From Chitinophaga arvensicola (lineage in GTDB: Bacteria > Bacteroidota > Bacteroidia > Chitinophagales > Chitinophagaceae): a DNA stretch of 64,000 nt. Position numbers and translations under genes: made by a program. The notes below the pieces were generated by a model. It did not search any database and was not told where the DNA came from. It saw only the letters and a list, made by a program, of their open reading frames with translations. How positions within the stretch are numbered: position 1 is the stretch's first letter; each line of letters begins with the position of its first letter. Positions 45,860 through 54,171 of this stretch are shown here, in pieces. Where the stretch lies: the NCBI RefSeq assembly GCF_900110835.1, contig NZ_FOJG01000002.1:434001-498000 (forward strand). The letters are read 5' to 3'.

Positions 45860-46636
45860 ATGACGGCGATCCTGATATTCTTTTGTGTGCATTGGTTCTT
45901 TTCCTTGTTTTTCCACACATTCTACTTACACCGTTATGCATCTCACCAGATGTATACCACCAGTAAATTCTGGGAGCGATTCTTTTATTTCAGCACCTGG
46001 TTTTTCCAGGGTTCATCATACCTGATTCCAAGAGCTTATGGCGTTATGCACCGCATGCACCATGAATTCAGCGATACCGAACACGATCCGCATTCTCCGC
46101 ACTTCTTCAAAGACGTATGGGGTATGATGGTACAGACCCGCAAAATCTACAATGGTTTTGTAACCCGTACCAGCCAGGTAGATCCTAAGTTTACCAAAGA
46201 TCCGTTACCGGAATGGGATGCCATGGATAAAATCGGTGACAGTAACATTACCCGTTTCCTCTGGATGGGCGCTTATGTAGCTTTCTATGTAGCATTTGTT
46301 CCTGCTGGTATGTGGTATCTTTACCTGTTGCTGCCCATCCATTTCCTGATGGGACCTGTACAGGGTGCTATTGTTAACTGGTGCGGTCACAAATATGGTT
46401 ACCAGAATTTTGATAACAGCGATCATTCCCGGAATACTTCACCATGGGGCATTATCCTGATGGGCGAACTGTTCCAGAATAACCACCACAAGTTTAAAGA
46501 CAGTCCTAACTTTGCCAAAAAGTGGTATGAGCTGGATCCCAGCTACCAGGTAATGAAGCTGTTGAACTTTGTAGGTATCATCAAGTTGAAACCAGCGATG
46601 GTGACTGCTCAGATGAAGAAAGCAAAAGCAGCTTAA
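45860..46636 (+). CDS. Acyl-CoA/fatty acid desaturase
   Basis: A 258-residue membrane diiron enzyme with all three histidine boxes: HTFYLHR (H19, H24), HRMHH (H64-H68) and NNHHKF near residue 208. WCGHKYGYQNF is a further conserved part. It introduces a double bond into a fatty-acyl chain, usually delta-9, and so adjusts membrane fluidity. It has its own promoter and terminator. Confidence 0.93.
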   Translation: MTAILIFFCVHWFFSLFFHTFYLHRYASHQMYTTSKFWERFFYFSTWFFQGSSYLIPRAYGVMHRMHHEFSDTEHDPHSPHFFKDVWGMMVQTRKIYNGFVTRTSQVDPKFTKDPLPEWDAMDKIGDSNITRFLWMGAYVAFYVAFVPAGMWYLYLLLPIHFLMGPVQGAIVNWCGHKYGYQNFDNSDHSRNTSPWGIILMGELFQNNHHKFKDSPNFAKKWYELDPSYQVMKLLNFVGIIKLKPAMVTAQMKKAKAA

Positions 46637-46671
46637 TAAGTTCGTACAATCAATCTGTTACAATAATAGAA

Positions 46672-46702
46672 AGTGCCTTACCGTCATGGTGAGGCATTTT
46701 TT
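46672..46702 (+). terminator. Desaturase terminator
   Basis: A 9-bp stem with one G-U pair (46674-46682 with 46688-46696), loop GTCAT and a T6 tail. Confidence 0.8.
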
Positions 46703-46730
46703 ATTAAAGGAAGTGAAGGTGGTAAAAAGT

Positions 46731-46772
46731 TCGGGGAGATGGAAATGGCTTTAACCATTTACATCTCCCCGA
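46731..46772 (-). terminator. Terminator of the minus-strand polyprenyl-sugar operon
   Basis: An 11-bp outer stem (46731-46741 with 46762-46772) and a 6-bp inner stem (46743-46748 with 46755-46760) are separated by one mismatch. On the minus strand it is followed by AACTTTTTACC. Confidence 0.8.
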
Positions 46773-46792
46773 TATTATCAACGTGAGCACAG

Positions 46793-47380
46793 TTATTGAA
46801 AAGGCCGGTAACTGGGATGTTGGGCCAGTGCCAGCATAGGGCGGTCGCCATTACTATCCCCATAGGCATAGATTACGGGAAAGTTTTCCAGGCGGTAAGC
46901 TTCCCGGATCCGCTTTACTTTCTCTTCTCCGTTACAGTTGATTCCCTGTATCTTACCCGTAAGGAGTTTATTTTTTACTTCCAGCCGGGTAGCCAGGCAA
47001 ACAATGTTTTCCTTCCGGCACCAGGGCGCAACCCAGTCCTGCGCAGAAGCCGAAACCACCACTACATGATGTCCTTGTTTCTGATGATCGCGTATGGCGG
47101 CCAATGCCAGGGGGCGTATCAGTTTAGGTAATTGCTCCTGGCAGAATTTTTCGCAACCTGCGGCAAATTCTGCCGCCGGCATCTCACTAAAAAAATAGGC
47201 AAGCACCTGTTCTTTCATTTCCTGTGCAGGCAGCAGCTTGAGTTTAAACCGCAGTAATGCAGGCAGGAGTTGTACAATCCCGGCATACATAGCTGCCCTG
47301 CCCCGATGGTAGCGGATAATCTGCCAGAGGGTATCCTTCGTGGTAATAGTACCATCAAAATCAAAAAAGGCAATGGTCAC
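46793..47380 (-). CDS. HAD-IB family phosphatase
   Basis: A 195-residue haloacid-dehalogenase phosphatase. The nucleophile motif DFDGTITTKDTL is at residues 7-18 and the later motif DSNGDRPML completes the site. A GTG start at 47380 overlaps the upstream gene's stop (GTGA), so it is translationally coupled. It closes the cassette encoding UbiA-type, DprE1-like and DprE2-like enzymes. I infer that it removes the 5-phosphate from polyprenyl-phosphoryl-phosphoribose, the step between the UbiA and DprE1 reactions. Confidence 0.82.
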   Translation of the reverse strand: MTIAFFDFDGTITTKDTLWQIIRYHRGRAAMYAGIVQLLPALLRFKLKLLPAQEMKEQVLAYFFSEMPAAEFAAGCEKFCQEQLPKLIRPLALAAIRDHQKQGHHVVVVSASAQDWVAPWCRKENIVCLATRLEVKNKLLTGKIQGINCNGEEKVKRIREAYRLENFPVIYAYGDSNGDRPMLALAQHPSYRPFQ

Positions 47381-48108
47381 AGGGAAAGTTTTTTGAAAAT
47401 ACCTTCCGGTATTAATTTGATAATGAGCATGATATATTTCCAATGCCACTTCACATACAACACATTCTTTTTACGTGCTACTCCTTTGAAAACGGCGGTG
47501 GCTACGGCTTCCGGTTGAGCTGTCAGCAGGGGGGGAAGTGTGAGGTGCTGGGTCATGCGGGTGTCCACAAAACCGGGTTGCACACTCATTACGTGAACGC
47601 CGCTACGAAACAGCCGGTTTCTCAGGCCGCTGAGATAAGCGGTGAAACCTGCCTTGGCACTGCCATAGATATAATTGCTCTGGCGGCCTCTTTCTCCGGC
47701 TACAGAACTGATACCTACAATAGTACCCTGTTGCTTTGCTGCATAGCTTTCAGCCACTACATTCAGCACGGATACTGCACCGGTGTAATTTGTGTTGATA
47801 ATAGCGGCAGCTTCCTGCCAGTTTTCCTGTGCTTTTTCCTGTGTGCCAAGATACCCAAATACGCAGATGGTGATATCCGGTTGTACTGGGAGGCCGGCAA
47901 AAAAGCCGGCATGTGAGTTATAGTCAGTCGCATCAAAAGCATGGGAGGTGGCTTGGATACCGTATCGCAGCTGCAGGTCCTGTTGCTGGGGAACCAATGC
48001 CGCAGTATGTCTGCCTGCTAATTGAATATCATATTTTTCAGACGCAAATTTCCGGGCAATGGCTACCGCCATGTCTGAACCTGCGCCGAGTAGTAAAACG
48101 GTGGGCAT
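47377..48108 (-). CDS. DprE2-like short-chain dehydrogenase
   Basis: A 243-residue SDR. The cofactor loop GAGSDMA at 8-14 and YGSAK (Y148, K152) with SSVAGERGRQSN upstream closely resemble mycobacterial DprE2, which reduces the 2-keto sugar on decaprenyl-phosphate to give decaprenyl-phosphoryl-arabinose. It follows the DprE1-like gene by 27 bp. The pairing of both halves of the epimerase in one operon makes the assignment stronger than the SDR fold alone. Confidence 0.85.
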   Translation of the reverse strand: MPTVLLLGAGSDMAVAIARKFASEKYDIQLAGRHTAALVPQQQDLQLRYGIQATSHAFDATDYNSHAGFFAGLPVQPDITICVFGYLGTQEKAQENWQEAAAIINTNYTGAVSVLNVVAESYAAKQQGTIVGISSVAGERGRQSNYIYGSAKAGFTAYLSGLRNRLFRSGVHVMSVQPGFVDTRMTQHLTLPPLLTAQPEAVATAVFKGVARKKNVLYVKWHWKYIMLIIKLIPEGIFKKLSL

Positions 48109-48135
48109 GAGAGGTGTTTCGTTAATCAGGGTAAA

Positions 48136-49467
48136 CTATTTCGTGAGTAATAAACGCTCCGACTGAAGGGATTCAAAACGGGCGTTACCGTTATATTGTT
48201 TCACAATGTCAGCGAACTTGCGCGCATTGGGATAGCTGTTCCAGAAAATTTCCTGTTTCATGCGGGCATCTTTGGAAAGGTATAAACGGCCGCCATGTTG
48301 CAGTACAATTTCATCCAGTTCATCCAGGAATTCGAACAGTCCTTTGCGGATAGGGAAATCCAATGCAAGGGTATAACCTTCCATAGGGAAAGAAATGAGG
48401 CTGTCCTGCTCGCCGAATACTTTCAGCACTGCCAGGAAAGATCCCCAGCCTTTGTCGCTGATCCGTTGAAGGATAGCGATAAGGCCATCTTTCTTATCGA
48501 GCGATACGACAAACTGGTATTGAATGAAACCGGCTTTACCATATCCCCTGTTCCAGTGCAGGATAGCGTCCAGCGGATAAAAGAAGGGTTCGTAAGGGAT
48601 TACCTTATGCATTACCTTTTTATAGTTCTTCCCGTAATACAGCCAGTTGAATGCTTTTACTGTAAATGTGTTGAGCACAAAAGAGGGCAGGTTGAACGGC
48701 ACACTTAGTTTTCGTTTAGCCGGAAGGGTAAGTGGCGCCTTTTTCTGCGTGTCATTCAATTCTTCGGGGGTAGCATGTTCTCCTACGATGAGGATGCTGC
48801 GTCCGAAGGAGTCGCCTTTTTGCAGGCAATCAATCCAGGCCATAGAATACGTGTAATGTTTGTATTCATCAAACAGGCGGATCACTTCTTCCAGGTTTTT
48901 TGCCTTCAGTTGTGTTTGCCGGATATAGGCCGTTTCTATTTTTTTGAGGTCAAATTTTACGCGGGTAATAATGCCGGTCAGTCCCATACCGCCGCAGGTA
49001 GCCCAAAACAGGTCTTCGTGCGTGGTAGCGTTACAGCAGATAGTTTCGCCCGAGGCAATAAGTACATCCATATCTATGATATGGCCGGAGAATGCGCCAT
49101 CCACGTGATGGTTCTTTCCATGTACGTCGGAGGCAACAGCGCCGCCTACGGTGATATATTTTGTGCCGGGTGTAACCGGTAAGAACCATCCTTTGGGAAC
49201 AATAATGTCCAGTATCTGATCCAGTGTTACGCCTGCCTGTACATCCATGATTCCTTTTTCGGTGTCGAAAGAAAGCATCTTATCGTACTTCAGCATGGAA
49301 ATGCTATTCTTTCCAAGAGAGGCATCGCCATAGCAACGGCCATTGCCGCGGGCAATCATATGGTCGTTTGATACCACATAATGACGGAGCTGATCTTCCT
49401 GGGTAAAAGCATTTTCTTCACTGGCAACAGCGGGGTAGTTTCCCCAGTTGGCTAACCGTTTTTGCAT
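48136..49467 (-). CDS. DprE1-like FAD oxidoreductase
   Basis: A 443-residue vanillyl-alcohol-oxidase-family flavoprotein. The FAD region IARGNGRCYGDAS and the segment DVHGKNHHVDGAFSGH closely match DprE1, which oxidises the 2'-OH of decaprenyl-phosphoryl-ribose. K399 in RLYLSKDAR corresponds to the catalytic lysine. At the position of the benzothiazinone-reactive cysteine of the mycobacterial enzyme, this protein has Ala368 (GYTLALDFPI). The gene overlaps the UbiA stop by 1 nt (TAATG). Confidence 0.88.
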   Translation of the reverse strand: MQKRLANWGNYPAVASEENAFTQEDQLRHYVVSNDHMIARGNGRCYGDASLGKNSISMLKYDKMLSFDTEKGIMDVQAGVTLDQILDIIVPKGWFLPVTPGTKYITVGGAVASDVHGKNHHVDGAFSGHIIDMDVLIASGETICCNATTHEDLFWATCGGMGLTGIITRVKFDLKKIETAYIRQTQLKAKNLEEVIRLFDEYKHYTYSMAWIDCLQKGDSFGRSILIVGEHATPEELNDTQKKAPLTLPAKRKLSVPFNLPSFVLNTFTVKAFNWLYYGKNYKKVMHKVIPYEPFFYPLDAILHWNRGYGKAGFIQYQFVVSLDKKDGLIAILQRISDKGWGSFLAVLKVFGEQDSLISFPMEGYTLALDFPIRKGLFEFLDELDEIVLQHGGRLYLSKDARMKQEIFWNSYPNARKFADIVKQYNGNARFESLQSERLLLTK

Positions 49468-50354
49468 TATTCAAAAAATGTTTTATCTGTCGGTAAATAA
49501 ATTAATACATAAAAACTCAGGACCCACAGGAGGATGGTTAATTGAATAAAACGGTCTTTATATAGGATTTTGGTGGGAGAACCGGTATTGTTCTCCACGT
49601 AGGTTATTTGCAAATATCGTAATAATCCGCCAATTACAAACAGGGTAGTATAATAAAGGCGGTAGGTCTTGAACCTTACCTGTGTTTCAGGGGAGATGGT
49701 GTACATCAGGTAAGCCACAATGATAACAGCCGATACAAGCGCCAGCATAACATTGAGGAAGTCCATATTATAGCCTTTGGCAGCTTTCCGCATTTCCTTG
49801 CCGGTGTCCATTTTGATCAGGATATCATCGCGGCGTTTGGCTATAGCCATAAACAGCGCCAGCAGGAAGATCATGATATTCAGCCATTCTGAAATAGGTA
49901 CTTTGGCGGTAACACCACCTGCTTTTACGCGCAACACAAAGCCGGCGGAGAGGATCATGATATCCAGAATGGAGACGTTTTTCAATCCGAGGCAGTAAAA
50001 CAGGTTCAGTATGAAGTATATGCTGATCACGAACACGAGCTTTTCCCGGACGGTGTAGGCAAGGGCATAGCTGGCAAACACACAGATAATGAATAGTGCA
50101 ATGGCGGCCGATTTGCTTACCTCCCCGGAGGCAAGGGGGCGTTTACATTTCACCGGGTGCATCCGGTCGGCTTCAATATCCCGGTAATCGTTTAGTATAT
50201 AAATGCTGCTGGCAATTAAGCTAAAGGATAAAAAGGCAATGATCATTTGCGCCAGTTTGTCCACGTGGAATATTTCTCCTGCGAAAAACAGAGGGATGAA
50301 CAGGAAGGCATTTTTTACCCAATGTTTGGGTCTGAGTAGCTTTAAATATTTCAT
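49467..50354 (-). CDS. UbiA-family polyprenyl-phosphate phosphoribosyltransferase
   Basis: A 295-residue membrane protein with about nine helices and the first Asp-rich motif NDYRDIEADR (N55, D56, D59, D63), followed by HPVKCKRPLASG. A second conserved loop is GFVLRVKAGGVT and a third KRRDD. These match decaprenyl-phosphate phosphoribosyltransferase, which attaches PRPP-derived 5-phosphoribose to the lipid carrier. It opens the operon, followed by DprE1-like, DprE2-like and HAD genes. Confidence 0.87.
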   Translation of the reverse strand: MKYLKLLRPKHWVKNAFLFIPLFFAGEIFHVDKLAQMIIAFLSFSLIASSIYILNDYRDIEADRMHPVKCKRPLASGEVSKSAAIALFIICVFASYALAYTVREKLVFVISIYFILNLFYCLGLKNVSILDIMILSAGFVLRVKAGGVTAKVPISEWLNIMIFLLALFMAIAKRRDDILIKMDTGKEMRKAAKGYNMDFLNVMLALVSAVIIVAYLMYTISPETQVRFKTYRLYYTTLFVIGGLLRYLQITYVENNTGSPTKILYKDRFIQLTILLWVLSFYVLIYLPTDKTFFE

Positions 50355-50410
50355 GGGGACCTAAAGTTGATTGGTAATTTTCCAGGCTGGCAAATTACAA
50401 TTTATTCGAT

Positions 50411-50418
50411 TACTTTTG
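50411..50418 (+). promoter_or_regulatory. -7 element (TACTTTTG)
   Basis: An exact TAnnTTTG match in the 116-bp gap between the divergent UbiA-type gene and the GT-C-like gene; the leader would be about 49 nt. Confidence 0.55.
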
Positions 50419-50470
50419 CTGCCATTCATATTACGGAATATTTAGCAATTACAGCGAATCCCAAACTACT

Positions 50471-52099
50471 ATGTCGATATTCTCACTAAAAGGCCAACGT
50501 CCGGCCATTGTCGAAAGCTTTATTATCATAGCATTGGCGCTGGTGCCGCTATTTGTCACATTCCCTTACCGGGTCAACATTTTCCTCTCCTGGGAAGGCG
50601 CTTACCGGATCTCTTCCGGCCAGATACCTTTTAAAGATTTTGGTTCTCCGCTGGGCTATGGCTTCTGGATCTTTCCTGCCATTTTCTTTAAAATTTTCGG
50701 ACCCGAAATGATCTCCCTGGTTAAGGCACAGGTATGCCTGAATATCATGGCAGGATTTGCCTTCCGGTCTATCTTGAAAAGTTTAGGGGTGCAACCCGGT
50801 GTACGGTTACTATCTGTACTGGTATTTGTGTTGTCCTATTCCTTCTTCAATTTCTGGCCCTGGTATAATCATACTGTGATCGTATTTGAGCTGGTAGGAC
50901 TTGCGTTCCTGTTCCGTTCCTTCTTTTCGGATAGCCGTATCCGTAGGTATTTGCTGATGCTGGCTGCAGCCTTTTTTATTTTCCTGTCGGTTTTTACCAA
51001 ACAGGATGGCGGTGGAATGGCCTTTATGTTATGCCTGCTGTTCCTGGCGTATAACAGCTTCAGCACCCGTCGCTGGCTCGACCTGCCCGTTTTTGCAGGT
51101 ATGTTTTTCGTGGTGGCGCTGATTATGATCCTTCCGCTGATGCCAGGTTTCGGCTACTGGTGGAACCATGGACAGCCGCCGCATAGTTCCCGCCTGGCGT
51201 TCAACGACTTTACCGATGAAATCTTTGGCAGCTCCAGTTGGATCAAAGGCTATGTAGTATTGGTGGCATTATGTATTGCTGCCAAAATTAAGCAGGAAGG
51301 CAACTGGATCCGGCAACGTAAAGAGGTGTTGTTCGCCCTGCTTACCTTAGGCATACTCGGGGAAGCAGCCATTTTCCAGGTAACCAGCTATACGCCGCCT
51401 GATAATAATATCTTCTTCCATAGTTTCGCTTTTGCTTTCATCGCCAGTTATTTATGTGATTTACTGAAGATAAATCTCAACGCAGTGCGTCCATTGCTTG
51501 GCGCTACCTTACTCGTTGTTTTCTGGTGGTCGGGTACCTGGTGGAAATATGTAGGTCGTTTCGCAGACCGGTTGTTTCCTGCTACTGAAGTGGCCGCAAC
51601 AGGTCCGGGACATGAGAACGTGGTAAACCGCCATAACTATATCCTTGATAAAGATACCACCGATGTGCCGGTATCTGCCTGGGTATTCTCCAGTCTCCGT
51701 CCTTTCCGTAAAATCTATATGCCTTCCTCAACTGCCAAAGGAATGGACCGTATAATGGCGCTTCCTGTGGTTGCTGAAAAGAAAGCGGACATCAAGGTAT
51801 TGAATATGTCGGAGTTGACGCCGCTGGCAGTAGCGATGCCTTATAAACTGGAAACCGGTCCCGATTATCCTTTATGGTATCATCTCGGAGTAGGGATGTT
51901 CAACCGGCAGTTGGCCACCTTTACCCAGAAGGTAAGAGACCATCATTACGACCTGATCATTTATGAATATGCACCTGGTCTGAACAACTTTTATCCGTTC
52001 GCATTGAGGGATGAATTGAAGCAACATTATCACCAGGTGGATAGTTTTCTTGCACCCAGAAGACCAACTAATGCAATTATTGAAGTATATGTTAAATAA
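50471..52099 (+). CDS. GT-C-like multi-membrane protein, probable lipid-sugar glycosyltransferase
   Basis: A 542-residue protein with about ten membrane helices in residues 1-380 and a soluble C-terminal domain (about 390-542). The first extracytoplasmic loop WEGAYRISSGQIPFKDFGSP carries the acidic residue and G-x-x-P-x-x-D-F pattern of GT-C enzymes that take sugars from polyprenyl-phosphate donors. It is divergent from the polyprenyl-phospho-pentose operon and could use its product. No exact family is recognised, and the acceptor is unknown. Confidence 0.7.
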   Translation: MSIFSLKGQRPAIVESFIIIALALVPLFVTFPYRVNIFLSWEGAYRISSGQIPFKDFGSPLGYGFWIFPAIFFKIFGPEMISLVKAQVCLNIMAGFAFRSILKSLGVQPGVRLLSVLVFVLSYSFFNFWPWYNHTVIVFELVGLAFLFRSFFSDSRIRRYLLMLAAAFFIFLSVFTKQDGGGMAFMLCLLFLAYNSFSTRRWLDLPVFAGMFFVVALIMILPLMPGFGYWWNHGQPPHSSRLAFNDFTDEIFGSSSWIKGYVVLVALCIAAKIKQEGNWIRQRKEVLFALLTLGILGEAAIFQVTSYTPPDNNIFFHSFAFAFIASYLCDLLKINLNAVRPLLGATLLVVFWWSGTWWKYVGRFADRLFPATEVAATGPGHENVVNRHNYILDKDTTDVPVSAWVFSSLRPFRKIYMPSSTAKGMDRIMALPVVAEKKADIKVLNMSELTPLAVAMPYKLETGPDYPLWYHLGVGMFNRQLATFTQKVRDHHYDLIIYEYAPGLNNFYPFALRDELKQHYHQVDSFLAPRRPTNAIIEVYVK

Positions 52100-52111
52100 A
52101 TTATGTATCTT

Positions 52112-52155
52112 ACAGGAGAATAAATAAAAATCTCAGGAAATTATTATTCTCCTGT
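52112..52155. repeat. Inverted repeat behind the GT-C gene
   Basis: Perfect 12-bp arms (52112-52123 and 52144-52155) flank a 20-nt AT-rich loop. No T-run follows, so it may stabilise the mRNA 3' end. Confidence 0.55.
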
Positions 52156-52182
52156 CATTAAAATACTATCAACCTGATATAG

Positions 52183-52210
52183 AAACAGCCCCCAAAAGGG
52201 CTGTTTTTTA
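52183..52210 (+). terminator. GT-C gene terminator
   Basis: A perfect 9-bp stem (52183-52191 with 52198-52206), 6-nt loop and T6 tail. Confidence 0.85.
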
Positions 52211-52300
52211 TTTTCATAATAAATTGATTATCATTTTTTTAATTCCTATATATTATAGTGTTACTGTAAGTTGATGAAATCCTGCTATAAGGCCTCTTTT

Positions 52301-52336
52301 TTATTAACCAGTAAAATAAGTTTTACTGGTTAATAA
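52301..52336 (+). promoter_or_regulatory. Perfect palindrome, operator of the CGNR regulator operon
   Basis: Arms of 16 bp (52301-52316 and 52321-52336) are perfect complements around a 4-nt TAAG centre; the core is ACCAGTAAAA. It ends 7 bp upstream of the exact -7 box at 52344 and covers the -33/spacer region. It is not followed by a T-run, so it is an operator rather than a terminator. Confidence 0.75.
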
Positions 52337-52343
52337 ATAGTTT

Positions 52344-52351
52344 TACCTTTG
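52344..52351 (+). promoter_or_regulatory. -7 element (TACCTTTG)
   Basis: An exact TAnnTTTG match; a 67-nt leader precedes the CGNR gene. Confidence 0.65.
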
Positions 52352-52421
52352 TTGCACAGGGGAATTCACCATACCCAAAATGGTGATAATTTTGTTTTCC
52401 CGTCATTAAAATTAAAGTAAC

Positions 52422-53036
52422 ATGGCTGCACCCAAATCCATACTTTCACTCCGGCTCGACGGTGGCATGTTGTGCCTGGATATCGTGAATACGGTCGACA
52501 ACCGGAAGAAAGAAATGCACCATGATTACCTCAATGGCTTCAAAGATTTGTTGCAATGGTATGGTCATACCGGTGGACTATCTCCCAAAATTATCCATAC
52601 TCTCGAACGGCTGGCGAAAGATTACCCGCAAAAAGCGGCAGTTGTATTTGAAAAGTGCATTGCCTTGCGGGAACTGTTGCACCGGTTGTTTATAGCCGCC
52701 ATTGCAAATAAGCCACCTGCCCCTGCAGATCAGATGCAATTCAATGCTTATATCGCAGAAGCCTACGCAAATATTGAAGTCAGCTGGAAGGCAGGAGCCA
52801 GGCAATTATTATTTAATGCCCCGGCGCTGGAACAGGTATATTGGTGGCTGGTGAAATCAGCAGTGGAATTACTGACTACAGATAAATCCCAGTCCATAAA
52901 AGAATGCCCTGCCTGTGGATGGCTGTTCCTCGATAAAAGCCGCAACGGCTCCCGCAGATGGTGCAGCATGAGCACCTGCGGTGATGTAGATAAAGTAACC
53001 CGAAACTATCAGCGTACTAAAAGAAATAAACCATGA
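52422..53036 (+). CDS. CGNR-type zinc-finger transcriptional regulator
   Basis: A 204-residue protein with an N-terminal ABATE-type ligand domain (LRLDGGMLCLDIVNTVDNR) and a C-terminal CGNR zinc finger, CPACGWLFLDKS then RRWCSMSTCG (Cys pairs of the C-x2-C and C-x4-C type). The last motif, CGNR in the family name, reads CGDV here. A downstream EamA exporter overlaps by 4 nt (ATGA), and a perfect palindrome lies in the promoter. It probably controls its own operon, sensing an unknown ligand exported by the EamA protein. Confidence 0.88.
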   Translation: MAAPKSILSLRLDGGMLCLDIVNTVDNRKKEMHHDYLNGFKDLLQWYGHTGGLSPKIIHTLERLAKDYPQKAAVVFEKCIALRELLHRLFIAAIANKPPAPADQMQFNAYIAEAYANIEVSWKAGARQLLFNAPALEQVYWWLVKSAVELLTTDKSQSIKECPACGWLFLDKSRNGSRRWCSMSTCGDVDKVTRNYQRTKRNKP

Positions 53037-53935
53037 ATAAGAAGACCGGTGTATTGTCCTCCAAAATGATCCTTTGTCTCCTGGCCGTATATGTAATCTG
53101 GGGCTCTACCTACCTGGGAATGAAGATAGCCACGAAGGTAGTGCCTCCGTTTCTGCTGTCTTCCATGCGGTTTCTTCTGGCGGGAAGTCTGCTTTTACTC
53201 ATTGGTTACCTCCGGGAAAAGACCTGGCCGGAGCGCAAACAGTTCCTGTCTGCCTGTTTCATAGGTGTACTCCTGATCGGGATAGGTAATACCACTGTGG
53301 CGCTGGCGGTACACTACATGCCTTCTGGTATTGTAGCACTGATTGTGGCTGCCATGCCTGCCTGGATCATGGGAATGGATTGGGCGTTCTTTAGTAGAAA
53401 GCGTCCATCCGGGATGACGATGCTGGGCATTATAGTTGGATTCTTCGGGCTGTTCCTGCTGTTTAACCCATTTGCACATCATGAAGCCCGTCAGTTTCCC
53501 TTATGGCCGGTTATCGTGATTGTAGCGGGGAATATCTGCTGGGCGGCCGGAACGCTGCTGGTACAGCGGCTGCCTATGCCCACACAGATCACCAGTACTG
53601 CTATCCAGATGTTGGCGGGTGGCGTATTCTCCCTGTTGATGAGCGTGGTGTTTGAACCAGGAGGGTTTGGTACCTTGTCTTTCATGACCACAGAGGCGTG
53701 GCAGGCTTTCATCTACCTGGTATTAATCGGCTCCCTGGTAGGATACACTTCCTATAGCTGGCTCTCGAAAAATGCGCCGCCCCGGCTTACTGCCACTTAT
53801 GCTTATATTAATCCTATTGTAGCGCTGTTTCTCGGATGGGCGATTGGTCACGAAGCCATTACCTCTATGGTAGGTTTTTCCGCCGCAGTCGTGATCTGTG
53901 GAGTGGTGTTGATGACCCTGGGCCGCAAGTCTTAA
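53033..53935 (+). CDS. EamA-family (DMT) exporter
   Basis: A 300-residue protein with ten predicted helices in two EamA repeats. Landmarks are VIWGSTYLGMKIA, the proline-containing MPSGIVALIVAAMPAW, and the second-repeat AYINPIVALFLGWAIGHE. EamA/RhaT-like carriers export amino acids or small metabolites by proton antiport. It is coupled to the CGNR regulator, which suggests an inducible efflux pair. The substrate is unknown. Confidence 0.9.
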   Translation: MNKKTGVLSSKMILCLLAVYVIWGSTYLGMKIATKVVPPFLLSSMRFLLAGSLLLLIGYLREKTWPERKQFLSACFIGVLLIGIGNTTVALAVHYMPSGIVALIVAAMPAWIMGMDWAFFSRKRPSGMTMLGIIVGFFGLFLLFNPFAHHEARQFPLWPVIVIVAGNICWAAGTLLVQRLPMPTQITSTAIQMLAGGVFSLLMSVVFEPGGFGTLSFMTTEAWQAFIYLVLIGSLVGYTSYSWLSKNAPPRLTATYAYINPIVALFLGWAIGHEAITSMVGFSAAVVICGVVLMTLGRKS

Positions 53936-54171
53936 GTGGAAGTGGAGATATTTCTACTTTCTTTTCCCCCTGATAATGACTATATTGCAAATTCACACAT
54001 ACAGGTATGGCCCTTTATCCGCTCCGGATAAACCCTGTTGATGAACCATCGCCCTAGTTGCAGCATTGTATTTATTTATATATGTAGGTTCCGCTCTTTT
54101 GGGTGCATTTTTTGTTTTGTTGGTGCTGTTCCAATTGAATGTAATTAGATAATAGATTATATAAACTGACT
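53936..54171. other. 236-bp gap with a hairpin
   Basis: Perfect 8-bp arms TTTATCCG and CGGATAAA (54014-54021 and 54025-54032) sit around a 3-nt loop, inside outer ACAGG/CCTGT arms (54001-54005 and 54034-54038). No clear -7 box was found for the next gene. Confidence 0.4.

Noticed and set aside
46731..46772. Long hairpin as an operator of the HAD gene
   Set aside because: It lies downstream of the operon's last gene and is followed by a T-run on the minus strand, so it is a terminator.
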